From: Scortum barcoo
Lineage: Eukaryota; Chordata; Actinopteri; Centrarchiformes; Terapontidae
Assembly: GCA_023238725.1 (NCBI GenBank)
Contig: CM041546.1
Coordinates: 23,196,085 to 23,260,084, forward strand
Direction: 5' to 3'
DNA length: 64,000 bases
Shown here in pieces: positions 38,701 through 51,800 of the stretch; the stretch's first letter is position 1, and each line of letters opens with the position of its first letter. Below the pieces are notes generated by a model. The model worked only from the letters and a program-made list of their open reading frames with translations, had not been told where the DNA came from and did not search any database. The position numbers and the translations under genes were made by a program.

Positions 38701-40814
38701 CCTCCCACTATCTGTCGTCCTCCTTCTTATCCACCTCCCTCTCATCGTCTATGTCTCTCTCTCTCTCTCAGACATGTAATATCTCTTAGTATCTCCTACT
38801 TACTTCCTGTACCTTTCTGTTCCTTCCGCTTCCACAACATCTCCACTCCCTCTTTCCATTTTGATATCCTCCCCTCCTTACATCTCCTCCCAGCATCTAT
38901 GAACATATCCCTCATCTCCACTTCCTATATTTATCTCTTCCTTATCGGGATCTCCCTCTCCTTCTCTCCATGCATGCCTATCTGTCTGTATCAGCTCCCA
39001 GTCTCAGTGGGCTCAGCTCTCGTAGGGGAGGGTGCAGGGGGACGAATGCACCTGAAATGGTAAATTGTTTATTCCTGACAGCTCAGCGGCTGCATTAAGC
39101 ACCTCCCCGTACGCACTAAAACCAGATGAAGGTAGCGAAGTAAAAAAATGAAAGAAATAAACAAGTAAAAACAACAAAAATATAAAAAAACAACAGGTCA
39201 TATTCATCACGGTAATTGTGTGGGTGCTTTGGTTACGCGGGCGGCCGGGTGCCGATGAGGGATGGCGCTGCTCACGGGCCTCCCTCACATCCATGAATCA
39301 CAACCAGAGTCGCGCGCCGGCCCTCAGCCGCCATAAAACAAAAGATGGAGATGAAAAATGCAGCAATTAAGTGATTTGATTTCTGCTCTACCCTCCTGTC
39401 CTCCTTTCTACCAACTCCCTTTCTGGCCACACACACACACAGACACGCACAAACACACACAAACACAGGAAAAGATATAAGAGAATAAGAGGACTCCTTT
39501 TCACACAAAAAACAACATACTGGTGTGCATGGACACTGACATGCACACAACAACATAAAAAGACACAAATATAAACATATGTACACAAAACATGCCTGAC
39601 AAAGCACACCTAACTTAATTTAAATTAGTTCCTGTCACACATACACGAGAGGATGAGAGTTTACTTCTTATATTCAGTCTATTATGTATCCAGCAGCATG
39701 CTTTAGGATGCTGAGAGAACAGCAACACTTAAATGATAAAGCGAATCACCATGAGAAGATTGATGTGATGGATGGGCTGGTGCGATGGATCTTTACTAGT
39801 TCAACACAGATAATCTGAGATCATCTCTGACTAATAACCTGCTACAGACACACCACAAAGTGCTGTGAGCTGTTTAGTGTCAGTAGAAGGCCTCATTTAA
39901 CCAGAACAAACAGATTTGGCATTGTTAGCTTGCTAATTAGACTAGTTGGCAATTTTGTGAAAATAAGAGTCACAACCAGCTCAGAGCCAAAAAGCGATTT
40001 ATAAAGCAGTGACGTTAAAAGAGCAATGCATAAAGTTGCCGGACTATAATGGTCAGTCTGAAGCATGACATGCATCAAATCACCCACATCTTATTTTCTA
40101 TACACTGTCAGCCCACACACCAGCAGCTTCTTGACGGAGTGTCAGGATGTGCTGGTGCCCTATTATCACCGCATGTCAACACTTTTATCACATTTGCTGT
40201 CCAGATTAGCACACCCTGGCTACCTGTCTGTATTAAGTGTCCAGTGTGGGCTACAGGGTTCAAAAAGACATGTCACAATTCAAGTGTATGTTTTCCCTTG
40301 TATGGGTAAAGCAACAGAAACACTGGACCCAACAACTCCCATGGCGCAACTTAATAGTGTCTTTTTATTACAGCTTTCCTGCCCAATAACCCCCAATATC
40401 TCTCAAACTCCCCAACCCGAGGTGAAACACAGTTTTCCTATTAATAATACCTTGGTGATGTTACTTTCTCTCAGACTTGACAAACCCCCCTGAGCTCATA
40501 GAACACAACTGTTGTCACAGGTTATTGTCACAGGTACTGCCCAAAGTTAAGACAGACTCTTTAACATGTGGCTACCAGCTGCTATCACTACCATCTTTAA
40601 TTAGCTAAACGTGTTTCTATCAAGTCAGTGAATGATTGATTCATGACATTAGTCACTCATCTGACATCCAAACAAATGCATTCAACTGTATCATCGATAA
40701 AACATCACATTTTTGGACCACACGGCCCATGTTGTTGTTCACTATTGAGACTATGATTTTGTGGATTTAAAAACACGTGTGCCGTTCAGTGCAGGAAATA
40801 GACTTTAAACAGAG

Positions 40815-40826
40815 CCACCAGGGGGA
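40815..40826 (+). promoter_or_regulatory. CTCF-like core motif
   Basis: ccaccaggggga matches the 5' part of the CTCF core in forward orientation; the terminal GC is lost (gatt follows). Confidence 0.3.
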
Positions 40827-41189
40827 TTGTTATCATAGTCAACAGACAATTTAAGGCTTCATAACCTGTCTATGTACACACTCCACAGCCAAGTTACTTG
40901 AACTGAAATCCTAACATGCAAATAAAAATTAAAACATGACAATAATTAACATATTTTTAAATTGAAACTTTCCATAGGGCACCATCACTTTCTTTGTGCC
41001 TCTCTGGAACATATTAGAACAATTTACCTCCTACACGCTGAAGCATGGAGACTATATTTAAACACTGCACTCTTTGAGAAATGTGGATGCTTTAACATTG
41101 TTTAGCATGGGGGGGGGGCTTGCTTAATGGGACTTGGCTAAGCATGTGTAATTAAGAGCAGGGGTAAGTGGTGAGTTGCAGAGTGCATG

Positions 41190-41229
41190 GTGTGTGTGTG
41201 TGCGTGTGTATGTGTGTGTGTGTGTGTGT
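41190..41229 (+). repeat. Interrupted (TG)n
   Basis: TG run with CG and TA interruptions. Confidence 0.9.
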
Positions 41230-42069
41230 TTGCGTGAGGGATATGGTAGCAGCATCAGGCCATGATGGAGTGCTTTGTGGAGCCAAACACCCATTCAGCA
41301 AGCTGTGTGCTCATTAATCCTGCCAAACTCCACTTGTTACATGCACGCACAGGATCATGAGGCTAGGTAAACAGGGAACTGCTGCGATCCATCACTGCAC
41401 GCCAGCAAACACAGGAACACACCGATATGTGAGAGAACGCATGCACGCACACACATGCGCACACACATGCAAGCACACACACACACACACTGATGCAGTG
41501 TTCATGCAAAGTGATAAGCTTACACCCGTGCAAACATACAGTAAGAACACACACAGCTCTGCCTGGACCTGACAAATGTACAGAGATAAACGGATGCAAA
41601 CTAATTCATGCATTCAAATTCTTATCTGCTGTCTTACGGTAAGCACATAGAGCACTATTTCTCCCAGCACGTTTTCTTTGCTTTAAGTTGAGATGTAAGA
41701 GAGACAGTTTCAATATCAATCCAGAAATAGTTCTCTTCAGTGCGTTACAAAGAAATCACATCCCTGCGCTGGTGAAGGTCTCCACTTGCTATTAGTAGAA
41801 AGAAATACTGCCACAAAGCCTGGAAAGAAATCAATAGAGCTTGACCCCAGTTTGACCTCTCGTTGAATGGAGAAGTTATGGTACCACACTGGCCTTGACA
41901 TTAGCTTATTTGATGTGTATTTTCCCGACAACAGCTCTCTCTGCTCTCCATCTCTCCACCCTTTCTCTCCTCTCTCTCTCTTTTCTCTCCCTACTTGCTT
42001 GCAATTGCTTTGTTTCCATCTCCTAAATGCCTGTGAATACGCACACATACCTACGCGCACACATGCCCC

Positions 42070-42087
42070 CACACACACACACACACA
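42070..42087 (+). repeat. (AC)n microsatellite
   Basis: Short AC run. Confidence 0.9.
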
Positions 42088-42803
42088 AACACACACCCAT
42101 CACATGACAAATGCGGTATAGGGCCAGTTACACAGCCCAGTGGTTAGATGCAGTGTTGGAGCAGATCTGTTATATCTATACGCCTGCCTGGCTGGAGCAT
42201 TTACTGAAGTCATCAGTGAAACGACGTTCCATATATCTTTGACAGAAGGGGGAACAATACTATTTACACCAATTTAGCCCTGGGAGGGGGGGAATTTCCA
42301 GTTAATGGGCAAATTTTTTTTTCCTCTCTCTCTTCTTGTTGTTTTAACATTCAGTTTTCAAAATGGCCACCCTTCAGGAGGACAGATGAGACACGCTCCC
42401 AGGCTGCTACTCACAAGCTAATATACTCCATTACCAGGCATGTAAATAACAACAACAGAAAAAAACAAGGCCTTCACAAACAAGCTTGGTCTTTATTTCA
42501 CTGCGCTCCTTCATCACAGACACACTATAAGATGCTAAATAATATACTAAATCCGTATGCAAATCAACATGACCACAAAACAACCAATGTAACGCAAACA
42601 CGGCAGGAGAAGAAAATCATGATTTCTTTGTGGGTTTTTTCATGATTACAGATTTAACAATTACAGCTTTAACTGTTCTTTTACTCCCTCCTTTTGTCCA
42701 AGTCACAGTGCAGCTGCAGGCTTCGCCCCAAATGAGCAGCTCTTAATATTTACCCAGCATGGTCTCACTCAAAAGAGGCAGCCTGGGAACACAAGACCTG
42801 ATG

Positions 42804-42909
42804 AGGTCAAAGGTCACAGGTCACCCAGGGGCCAATCAAGGGTTAGTGGTGGAGCAGGTTCAGGTTTGGGCTGGATGTAAAAGGTCAGTGGGGTCAGGTC
42901 AGGTCAAAG
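42804..42909 (+). promoter_or_regulatory. Nuclear-receptor half-site cluster
   Basis: Three perfect AGGTCA half-sites, each separated by one base (42804-42823: AGGTCA A AGGTCA C AGGTCA), i.e. overlapping DR1 elements of the type bound by RXR, HNF4, COUP-TF or PPAR. Further AGGTCA/GGGTCA units follow at 42882, 42891, 42896 and 42901. Binding is inferred from motif only. Confidence 0.5.
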
Positions 42910-44269
42910 TAAGGGCTAGCTGTCCTCTGGGGTGAGTAAAAGGTGACAAGAAAATTATGGCCTATTTTCTTAAAACGCTACTACAGACATAGATCATACT
43001 GCAGTTATGGTAAAAAATATAGAGCGGTCTGCTCCTGTTTTTCAGCATTTACTCATACCAGTTTTCATGTCTAAATGTATGACCATTTTTACAGAGCTGA
43101 CCTGAGGTTATTACTGCGTGGGGTTACTCTGATAATCACACCAGATTTTCATTTAATTTTCACTTTGTTTTGTATTATAATAACTATGTGAATCTGTGAA
43201 AAAGTTTTGATGTGGGCGCTGATTCAAAGGTCCTGACCCAGACCTCTGAAGTGGCACATAAGGAAAATCCATCTAATGCACTCGTTTTGCATTGGTAGTT
43301 TGATGGTTTGAGGAGCGGGAGCACAGTTGTTGTTAGTGCGAGTTATTGCAATTCATGCTGATCTTGAGGGAGACATGAAAGTCTGTGCCAAGTTCCATGG
43401 TAAGCCATCCAAAAGTTGTTAAGACTGTTCACTTAAAACCACAAATGTCAACTTGCTGGTGGCACAAGAGGGAAAGTGAAGAGATCACCAGAGTCAACAG
43501 GATTCATCCCTAGAGCGACGTCGCTGGCATGGCAAAAAATATGGAGCTGCATGAAAGATAAATGGAAGAAGCCGGCACAGATAAAAAGTTAGTTATACAG
43601 ATATATAATCAAGTTATATTACCGTAATAATAACACCCCTTTTTAAGGTTGGACTATAAGTATGACAGTTGTGTGGTAGTGATGAAGATATGAAGCACAC
43701 TAATGCGCAGGTTACACACACAGACAAGCAGACACATGCCGAAAAGTTCCCACAAATATTTTTCCCTGGAAACTGGAGCATAAATCCTGCGAAATTCTGG
43801 GATTTCAATTACTCATATTGAGCCCAAATAAAAATATGATAAAGAGCACAATAATGACAACAAATACATTAATTATAATCATAATATGTGAAGACATTTT
43901 CGGCTTTAGCTGGATCCGTTTTTCTTGAAACTTTATAACACATAAACAACTGCCTCGATGTTGGTGTACAAATATGTAGAAAAAAAAACAATGGGCAATT
44001 TCTCCCTTTAGACCTTTTTCTTCCTCCCATTTTAGCGTCTTATAAAATAGAAATGACCCACTGAACGCTTCGAACCACTGTATCAATGCCTGACTGACAG
44101 AAATGGAGCTCTACCTCCCTCCTGCCCAGCCTACACAACACAAACAGACTTACAATGAAGCCTGTATGAATGGAGACCTGTCAATCAAAGGAAAGCCATC
44201 CATCACCAGGCAATATACAAATGATCATCTCCTAGAATCATATTCACGAGGCGTGAGCAAGTATACAGT

Positions 44270-44332
44270 CACACACACACACACGCACACACACACTTTT
44301 ACACACACACACGCACACACACACACACACAC
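44270..44332 (+). repeat. Compound (CA)n tract
   Basis: CA run broken by CG units and a TTTT. Confidence 0.9.
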
Positions 44333-44479
44333 TGTAGGTAAATGCACACAGACACAAACAATCAAAGACAGGCATAAACAAAAATACACACATTCACATA
44401 CCAAATGCACATAAACATACACACAGCTCATCCAGTGTTGGCGCCCAGACTGCAGAAGTCATCAGGGACCTGTAAAGCA

Positions 44480-45060
44480 TTACCCTCTGTGTGACTCGAG
44501 CCACTCCAGAAATAGCCTCTGTAATGTATTCTTACCGCCACCGTCTCTTTTGCACAATAGTGCCCTTAATAACACACTCCATTTCTGTTGGCATAAATAA
44601 GGGCTCCATTTCCATCTTATTTCATGCAAATGAGCGCGCCGGCGCCCAAACAGGTAGTGGGAGTAGTGTGTGAGTGGAGTGTGGAAGTGTGTAGTCGCTG
44701 AGTGTAGTGGCATGATTGGGAACGAGCGAATTCAAATGAGCGTTGGAGAGACCCCACAATGTGCCAACGACTCCCACGCCAGCCTGCCAACGGCGTGACA
44801 GACAACGTCACTTACGGGCCCCGCAGCCTGCACAGGGTGTCATTACAGGGGCCAACGCAAAACCAATATTTATCCAGGCAAATGGTTCTCTGGAGAGAGA
44901 TTATTGATGCAGACACAAGAGTTGCACTCCAGTAGTCGGCGCTGGTGCAGCCCCACTACGGTGGCATCTCTGATTTGCTGATTCCATTGGTTCACTACAT
45001 TTTGGAGAGCAGCGATTGGCTCCCTTTTTTGTAACCATGCCAAGTATAATAATACCCAGC
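44480..45060. promoter_or_regulatory. Candidate intronic enhancer (non-repetitive, CpG-containing)
   Basis: A stretch with few repeats, unusual GC-rich patches (gagcgcgccggcgcc) and an intact POU octamer ATGCAAAT at 44624-44631. It looks unlike its AT-rich, repeat-laden surroundings. Conservation cannot be judged from one sequence. Confidence 0.25.
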
Positions 45061-45331
45061 AGGAAGTATCTGGATTGACAGTGTTTCACACCGGGAATCC
45101 TGCGACTGACAGGGACAGACTTTCCTGAGAACATGTCTGAACACAGATCATGTAAAAGTGCTGTTTCAGTAGCAGTTCCCTGATCCGAGCGTCCACCCTC
45201 CAGGAGACTCAGACAGTTCCGTGTCTGTTCATAAGTGCTCCTATATCATGTGTTGTCTGCAATTAACTTCTTCATCCTTGTCTCTTATCCCTCTGTGTGA
45301 ATCTCTGAGTCGCCTGAGTCTCTCTGAGTCT

Positions 45332-45334
<3 letters not shown>

Positions 45335-45368
<34 letters not shown>
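45335..45368 (+). repeat. (TG)16 microsatellite
   Basis: Pure TG run after tctctgag repeats. Confidence 0.95.
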
Positions 45369-46344
45369 TCTCCTCTTTCCAGGTGTCCTTGATACAAAGG
45401 ATGTTTTAGAGTTAAGGTTCTCTCCAGCAATCGGCAGCGCCCGGACGTTGCTCTCTGATCTTCCATCTTCACTCCAGACACTTTTAACCTTCACTTCTAA
45501 CTCGAAATATTAACATTAAACCGTACGTCACCAATTTAGCACTGCACTACAACAGCACCAGCATTTAAAAAGGATCATAATTGATGCAGCAGATCCAGAG
45601 ATACTGGCTATTTTAAAACATGTCACCTACATTACCCACAAGGCATTGGACTTGTCCACCAAAACTTCAGTCTGGGATTCAGATGTGTTAAGCTAGTGCT
45701 GTGTGTTACCCAATCCAGTGCTGTTCTGACATAGCTACTGAATGCTATGGCTGACTTGCACGTACTCAAAAATTTAACTGCACGTCAGGACTATGGCGGG
45801 TATGAAGACACCGTGTGGAGAAATGTGATTGATCTGCACTGGCTTCTTGTGTTTGCTCCTACAAGTTTCTGATGCCGATGACATTACCGACTGTAAAAAC
45901 AACAATGGGAAAGTGGAAAAAAAGACTCATCTTCACTGACACCTAGCAGAAGTCTCACCACTGGAAACTCTCTCCTTACTGTGATTTTCTCTCTCTCTCT
46001 CTGTCACAGTGACAGAAAGAGAGGAAACACAGCGTAAACAAAATAATGCAAACATAATTATGGAGTACAATTAAAGCATGATCGCGTACAATAAATTCAT
46101 GTTGTGGTAGCAATTTAAATGGGTGAAATCCACCCCCACCACTTTGAGGATTTGACCTGGTAAGGGAAAATAGCATCAATACATACTTCCCTATAAAGAA
46201 AATGGTTGTGTTTGAACTGATTGTTAATTCCTGCAAAATGACAACTGGCTGTACAGTACGTCCTAGTTTACTCACTTCATCGCTGGTGCTCTATGCCACA
46301 GATACACTGTGCATGATCAAAGGTGCTGCAACTGAGATCATATT

Positions 46345-46420
46345 TTTTTTCAAGAAAGCATCTACACTGCCCGCAGCAGTGCCGGTGGCAGGAACAGATA
46401 ATTGATGAGACTGATTATTT
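46345..46420 (+). repeat. Degenerate local repeat, copy 1
   Basis: ttttcaagaaagca...gcagcagtgccggtggca resembles 46590-46660 (ttttcaagaagta...gcagcaatgccagtggca) in the same order and spacing. Confidence 0.5.
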
Positions 46421-46589
46421 GTGATATTTCACTCAAATGTAGCATATTATGAGATTCCCTGAGTCCAGCTCCAGTCACCTGCCAATACATCTGCCCTTCT
46501 TTTAGCAACACACATTCATTTTCAGCATCAAACAGGTTATATTTCTATGTGACACTTATGTGGTCTCAGAAAATCAAACCAAAATCCTA

Positions 46590-46660
46590 TTTTATTTTTC
46601 AAGAAGTACAAAAACAGCCTAAAATGCCAGCAGCAATGCCAGTGGCAACAAGTGATTACT
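46590..46660 (+). repeat. Degenerate local repeat, copy 2
   Basis: Partner of 46345-46420, about 250 bp away in direct orientation. Confidence 0.5.
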
Positions 46661-48862
46661 GGGGCAGCTTGTGTTGCAGATTGATTGTTTGTTACCTCAT
46701 ACTGAGGCACAGGATGAGTGTGTGAAAAACATACATGTTGATGTGAAATTTTGTAATCCTTGAATTTCTCATTTTGTTATTGAGTTTGTCTCCATCTTCG
46801 GTGCCTTTACTCTGCACTTCCCAGCCGATAAGCTGTCAGTCAAGCCGCGTGGGCGGTTTTCTGACAGCTTTTTCCTTAGGCTTTATTCTGTTGATGAAGT
46901 TTCTACTGAGTTTCTTTTTCTACCCTAGTCTTCTGCTGTTCCAACACAACACACAAGTGTAGGCAGACATGTAGGCATCACTTTCTGTGCAAAAGACATG
47001 CGCAGCATCAGGTGTTTAAAGCAATGTGAGAAAAGCTTAGCTTCAGACAGTAGAATTTTGTATCAATTTGCGAAACAACGTCGAACATTCAACAAGCATT
47101 TATTTTCAGATTCTTCCTTCAACTCGGTGGAACCAAAGTTGATCATGATTACGTAACACATTTGGGACTCGCGGCACTAGAGGAGCAGTCGGTGAAGTCG
47201 GTGTGGGGAGCGGGAAGTAGAGGTGGAGAGGAGAAAAGGTTTACAGGGGTGGATGGTGGTCAGATTAAACAGCTCCACACTCGCTTCAAGGAAAGGTTAA
47301 TGTCTCTCTCTTGATTTCTCCATCTCTCCCTCCCTCGCTTTCCCAGCTGCGGTCTATGTGACTTACAGCAGGTCCAGACTGCATTAGATTAAATCATAAA
47401 TTACCCACCCACCCCCATATCTGCATCCCCCCTCCCTATCTCACTCTTCCCTCTCCTGTCCTCTCCCTATCTCAATCTCGCTCTCCCTTTATTCTCCTAT
47501 ATTCCATTCCCCATGTATTTCTCTCGCTCCCCCACTATTATTTCTCCCCAGCTCTAATCATTATTCTCTTTTCTTCGCCCCCCTCATTTCTCTAGCTCTC
47601 CCTGTACTCTACAATATGAATGCCTTTCTGTTAAGAGGGCTGCTACAGTGGGCTTGGACAGCAGGCCATGTGGGTGAATGCTTGCTGGAGTGATGTGTTG
47701 TTTGGTCTTACAGTCTTCGAGTGGGGATGTTGCTGTGTGGTATCGGCGTTGATGCTGAATATGTTACTGCATGTGAGGTCCAGTTTTCTAAGTTTGCAAG
47801 AAAGATTTATGCTGTAGGTTATATGGGTGTATGTGGTATACTGCAAAACCTCAAATCTTCTAAAGAACGGATGTGTTGGTCTGTCCTTCTAACTGACTTA
47901 CTACCTACAGTTACAGAACATTATTTCCAGGGAGCACATCATTATCTAGCTACAGTGGTGTCTGGGGTTACAGGTTATGTCTGAAAAGAAAGCCTCGTCC
48001 CACTGTGTGGGGCTGGTCCTGGATGCTATCAGAGTTTAGGCTAACTTTTGTAGCCCTGTCCTGCTCTTTCATCAGACAACTCATGAGTGTTCATTTTATT
48101 TTTCAAAAGGCAAATCGGATAATCACCAGCTAGAAATGATTAAAATACTTTTTTCTGCCTCTGGCTGAAATCAATGACCCACTGTTTAAAATATGACTGA
48201 ATTTTGAGTGGTAAATCCACCACTGTTAACGTCATGAACTGCATATGAGTATCAAAAGTGTGAGCAGTTTCCAACGGGAATCATCTTAATTGTTTCAAGA
48301 GCTTTGTTGAAATGGCTGCATCTTGAAATGAGAATGAATATGGGATGTTGCTGTGATGTGTCAATTAAAAAGAAAAAAGAAAGAAATTTGACTTTAGAAA
48401 TTACTTCAATTACGTTGATTTGTACTATTTTACATTTGTACTAACATTTTTTGTCTTGATGCATTAAGTAAATAAGATTACAGACATCTCTGACTTTATG
48501 AAAAGGAGATTTTTGCAGTGTCTGAATGGATCGGAGAGGTTAGTACAGTACACTGATATCAGTCAGATCTCAGAATACTAAAGTGGACAGACGGACACAA
48601 GTATGAAGACAGAAGGGGTTTCTGAGTAATTGTAGCTTGCAGAGGTTCCCAGAGGACGCACAGTTCAAAACCCTTCACATTATTGTATGCACGTGTGTAT
48701 TTGTGATCCTGTGCATCAAGCTCTGTTTGGCTCAACAGGGAAGGATATCTGAGACACTGAGACGTTTTAATTTGTGAATATTTAGATCAATTTCTGTTTA
48801 GTTACTTTTTGAAAACAGGTTTCCATCTTTAGGTTTGTGGTCGGGTTTAGGTAAATGCAGTC

Positions 48863-48876
48863 CTGCCCCCTAGTGC
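48863..48876 (-). promoter_or_regulatory. CTCF-like core motif
   Basis: On the minus strand GCACTAGGGGGCAG matches the CTCF core CCASYAGRGGGCRS at all but the first base. Confidence 0.45.
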
Positions 48877-51800
48877 ACACATTAATGTTACGTCCAAATA
48901 TTATGACAGACACGTGAACGTCTGCACACATCGTCTGTTATTGTTTATGGACTTACAGGCAGAGAGACATGTTCCAAGCTTAACAGAGCATTGGTGGGAT
49001 AAGTAAGGACCCAGGCGGAAAAAAAAAGTGGAAAAAAACAACAGTCCTTTCATTCAACCCCCACACAACTTGCTCCACCGCTCTGCAGGAGAAAAAAGGG
49101 GAATAAAATAGAGTGACCCTGCCACTAGCAGCTCTCTTTTTCCCCCACTGCTCTCTTCTTCCTCCCCCTTGCCGTGTGAAATCAAATTTCCATGTGGCTC
49201 CCGTATCTGTTGCACAGCGAGGTGATTTATCAGGGATGCAAAGAGCATGCAGAAACAATCTTTATTACATCCATTTCCTGCTTGTCAGCCGGGATCATGT
49301 TGGCTGTTCATTAAAGGCGCGGCGCAGGTGAGGAGAATGCATCCCGATGCCTTGATAGATTGTCTGCTCCCCTGTGGTGACAGCAGCTGGATGGATTGAA
49401 CAGTGGGGGGCGAGGAGGGAGGAAAAAAAAGCGCTGACTCTGACGCTCCCCTGTCAGACACACTTTTACATAGCCGGCCAGTGTCATTTCTAAAGCCTCA
49501 CACACACACATGCACACAGACTTCTGACACTCTTTGGGCTTAAGCCAGGAGCCAGACTTAATGCATGGATGCATACACGCCAAGAGCATATAAACACACA
49601 CATTTATAGACACTGATGTAAAAATACTGACACACATACTCTGTAATGATGAGGTTTATCTCATTCTACAGTTCCCAACCTTGGCTCTCACTGTTGAGCA
49701 TAAAATACATACCATTAACAGAAACAGACTTTTTGCCAAATTCAGAAAAGAGAACTTGTAAAATAAATATTAATTTTAATAACCAAAAATTACAGTCATA
49801 CAGGTCCTTTGGTGTTGCTTGGCGACCATTTTGTTTAGCTACTTGTCAAGGACTTTGTTGCTTGGTGGTGAAAGATAATCATGATAATCATGCTCTTATT
49901 ATTTTGTGCAAAGGAGCACCTCAACAGCAGCCGGCTGTGTGTTCAGTGGTGTGTGTGTAACACTTTTTCAAATGCGCGGTGATTAGGGAAATTATGGCCT
50001 GTGTTGTTTACGCTGCATAGATAAAATACAGTGTGCGCTCAGATACTGAGTAAGACGATAGAAGTCACTAAACTGTGAGCTGTCTCTGCACTGGTATGTG
50101 GCTAAGTTAACACCGAGCAAATCAGTAGCATATCATATGAGTTTTTTCATCAAACAATGACAAAAATTTGGATTGATTTTTTTTTTAGGTGCATTGTTGA
50201 GTTTGTGGTGTTTTATAGAGTCAGTAAGTCACTCAAAACCAGCTGTTTAGAATTCACTGTAAAATTTGACGAGTTAGTATTGTGGATGATTGTAATAACA
50301 GTAATAACGGTCGTGTTCACTAAAGCCCTCAGGTGACAGCATCCCGGTGCAGACCTTGTAGTGTATCATGACACCAAGAAAACCAATTACAAATGTACAG
50401 ATCAGCTCTAAAGACACGAATTTAATTATCCAAATGGACTTAGAAGTGCACGGTTTGTGTCGGAGACTGACACACTGTGCCTGTAAAAACTGTGACACAA
50501 CATTAACAGACGGTAGAGTAAACGTTTTTCATGCTGTACGGACACACCTCATTAAGTCAATCAGCTGTAGAATATCAGAAATACAGCTCTACCTCTAACA
50601 GTAGCTACGTAAGACTTCATAATCAGCCATAAAATCTTTTATCACTCCTCCTACATCAACAGATAAATACATACAGGATGACAACATAAATACAGCTCTG
50701 CATTCATATACTGGGCTCACATTATTCTCTCTGTGGACCGCTACAAAATCCCATCAATTTCATCCTACTGTAGTTCCTAGCACATAAAAAGAAATGGTAA
50801 AAAAAAAGACATGATCCGATATCTACATCTGCTACAGAGTGCAGCAAAGAGAGGTAAAGATAAGACAGGATTGGTCAAATGGATATTTAAATGTATCTTA
50901 TATACTCTTGCAATGCTCCAAAAAGAACAGAGTAAGATGGCATATTTAAAAGGAGTTACATAAAACTGTCCTGCATTATAGGAACATCTAGTCACTGAGC
51001 ACATTTAATTATCTTTGACACTGCTCAGTCTTCTTTGTGTTATTCCCCTTCCTTACTCGCTCCCTCCCTCCCCTCATCTTTCTACCTTCCGTCGTCTAAT
51101 TTGTGGCCTCCGTGTCTCTGTGTACCAATGACATGTAATGACAATGGCGTAAGCGCCGATCAATATCGGAGTGCTTTTGGGCTGTCCAGCCAGGAGGGAC
51201 AGAGGCCGGCGTTGATAGCAGGGTGACAGGGACACTGCAGGGTTGTCATGGGACAAGGTGGGTGAATGCTTTAACCCACTCATAATTGGTCAACGGTACC
51301 CTTAAGACAGCTGTTTATGTTCATTTATCAAAGCATGTATAAAACAAGTTCTAAATGTTTGCATAGGAACTATCCACACAGACAAGGAAGTCAGTATTCA
51401 TCAAATACACAATTATGCAGTGAACAATGACAAATATCATCTGCTACAAATTAAGCTACATGTGCACTTAGGGCTCAGTTACATACAGAAACCCTACGAA
51501 TGCCATTTTCCATGGTCCATGAAAGTCAGTGAAGTTTTGTGCAGACAAATGGAGCAAAGGAGAGACATGGACAAAGCTTTCCAACCTGTTGGATGCTTCT
51601 ATTTCTAGATGAATAATTTGGTCTATAAAACATTAGAAAACAGTATCAAAGCTCCATCACAACATCTTAGAGCCCACAGAGACATCAGACATTCAGTTTA
51701 CTGTAGACCAAGAAAATCAACATATTCTCACATTTAAAAAACAGGAACTAACACATTTTTGGAATTTTTCCTAGAAAAATAACTTCAGACAATTATTCAA

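Larger units (their letters stand above)
29001..44000 (-). other. 50 kb convertase intron, part 3
   Basis: Mostly AT-rich intron with few repeats between 29000 and 33500. Then several CA/TG tracts, a pyrimidine-rich run at 38600-39000, a GC-rich non-repetitive patch at 39060-39380, a CTCF-like core near 40815 and a dense nuclear-receptor half-site cluster at 42804-42909. No coding exon recognised. Confidence 0.6.

Noticed and set aside
38530..39063. 177-codon plus-strand ORF rich in Leu, Ser and Pro
   Set aside because: Pyrimidine-rich low-complexity sequence; stop codons are rare there by composition. No domain recognised.
42123..42200. cagcccagtggttagatgcag, considered as a tRNA-derived SINE
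   Set aside because: Only an A-box-like string; no further SINE structure.
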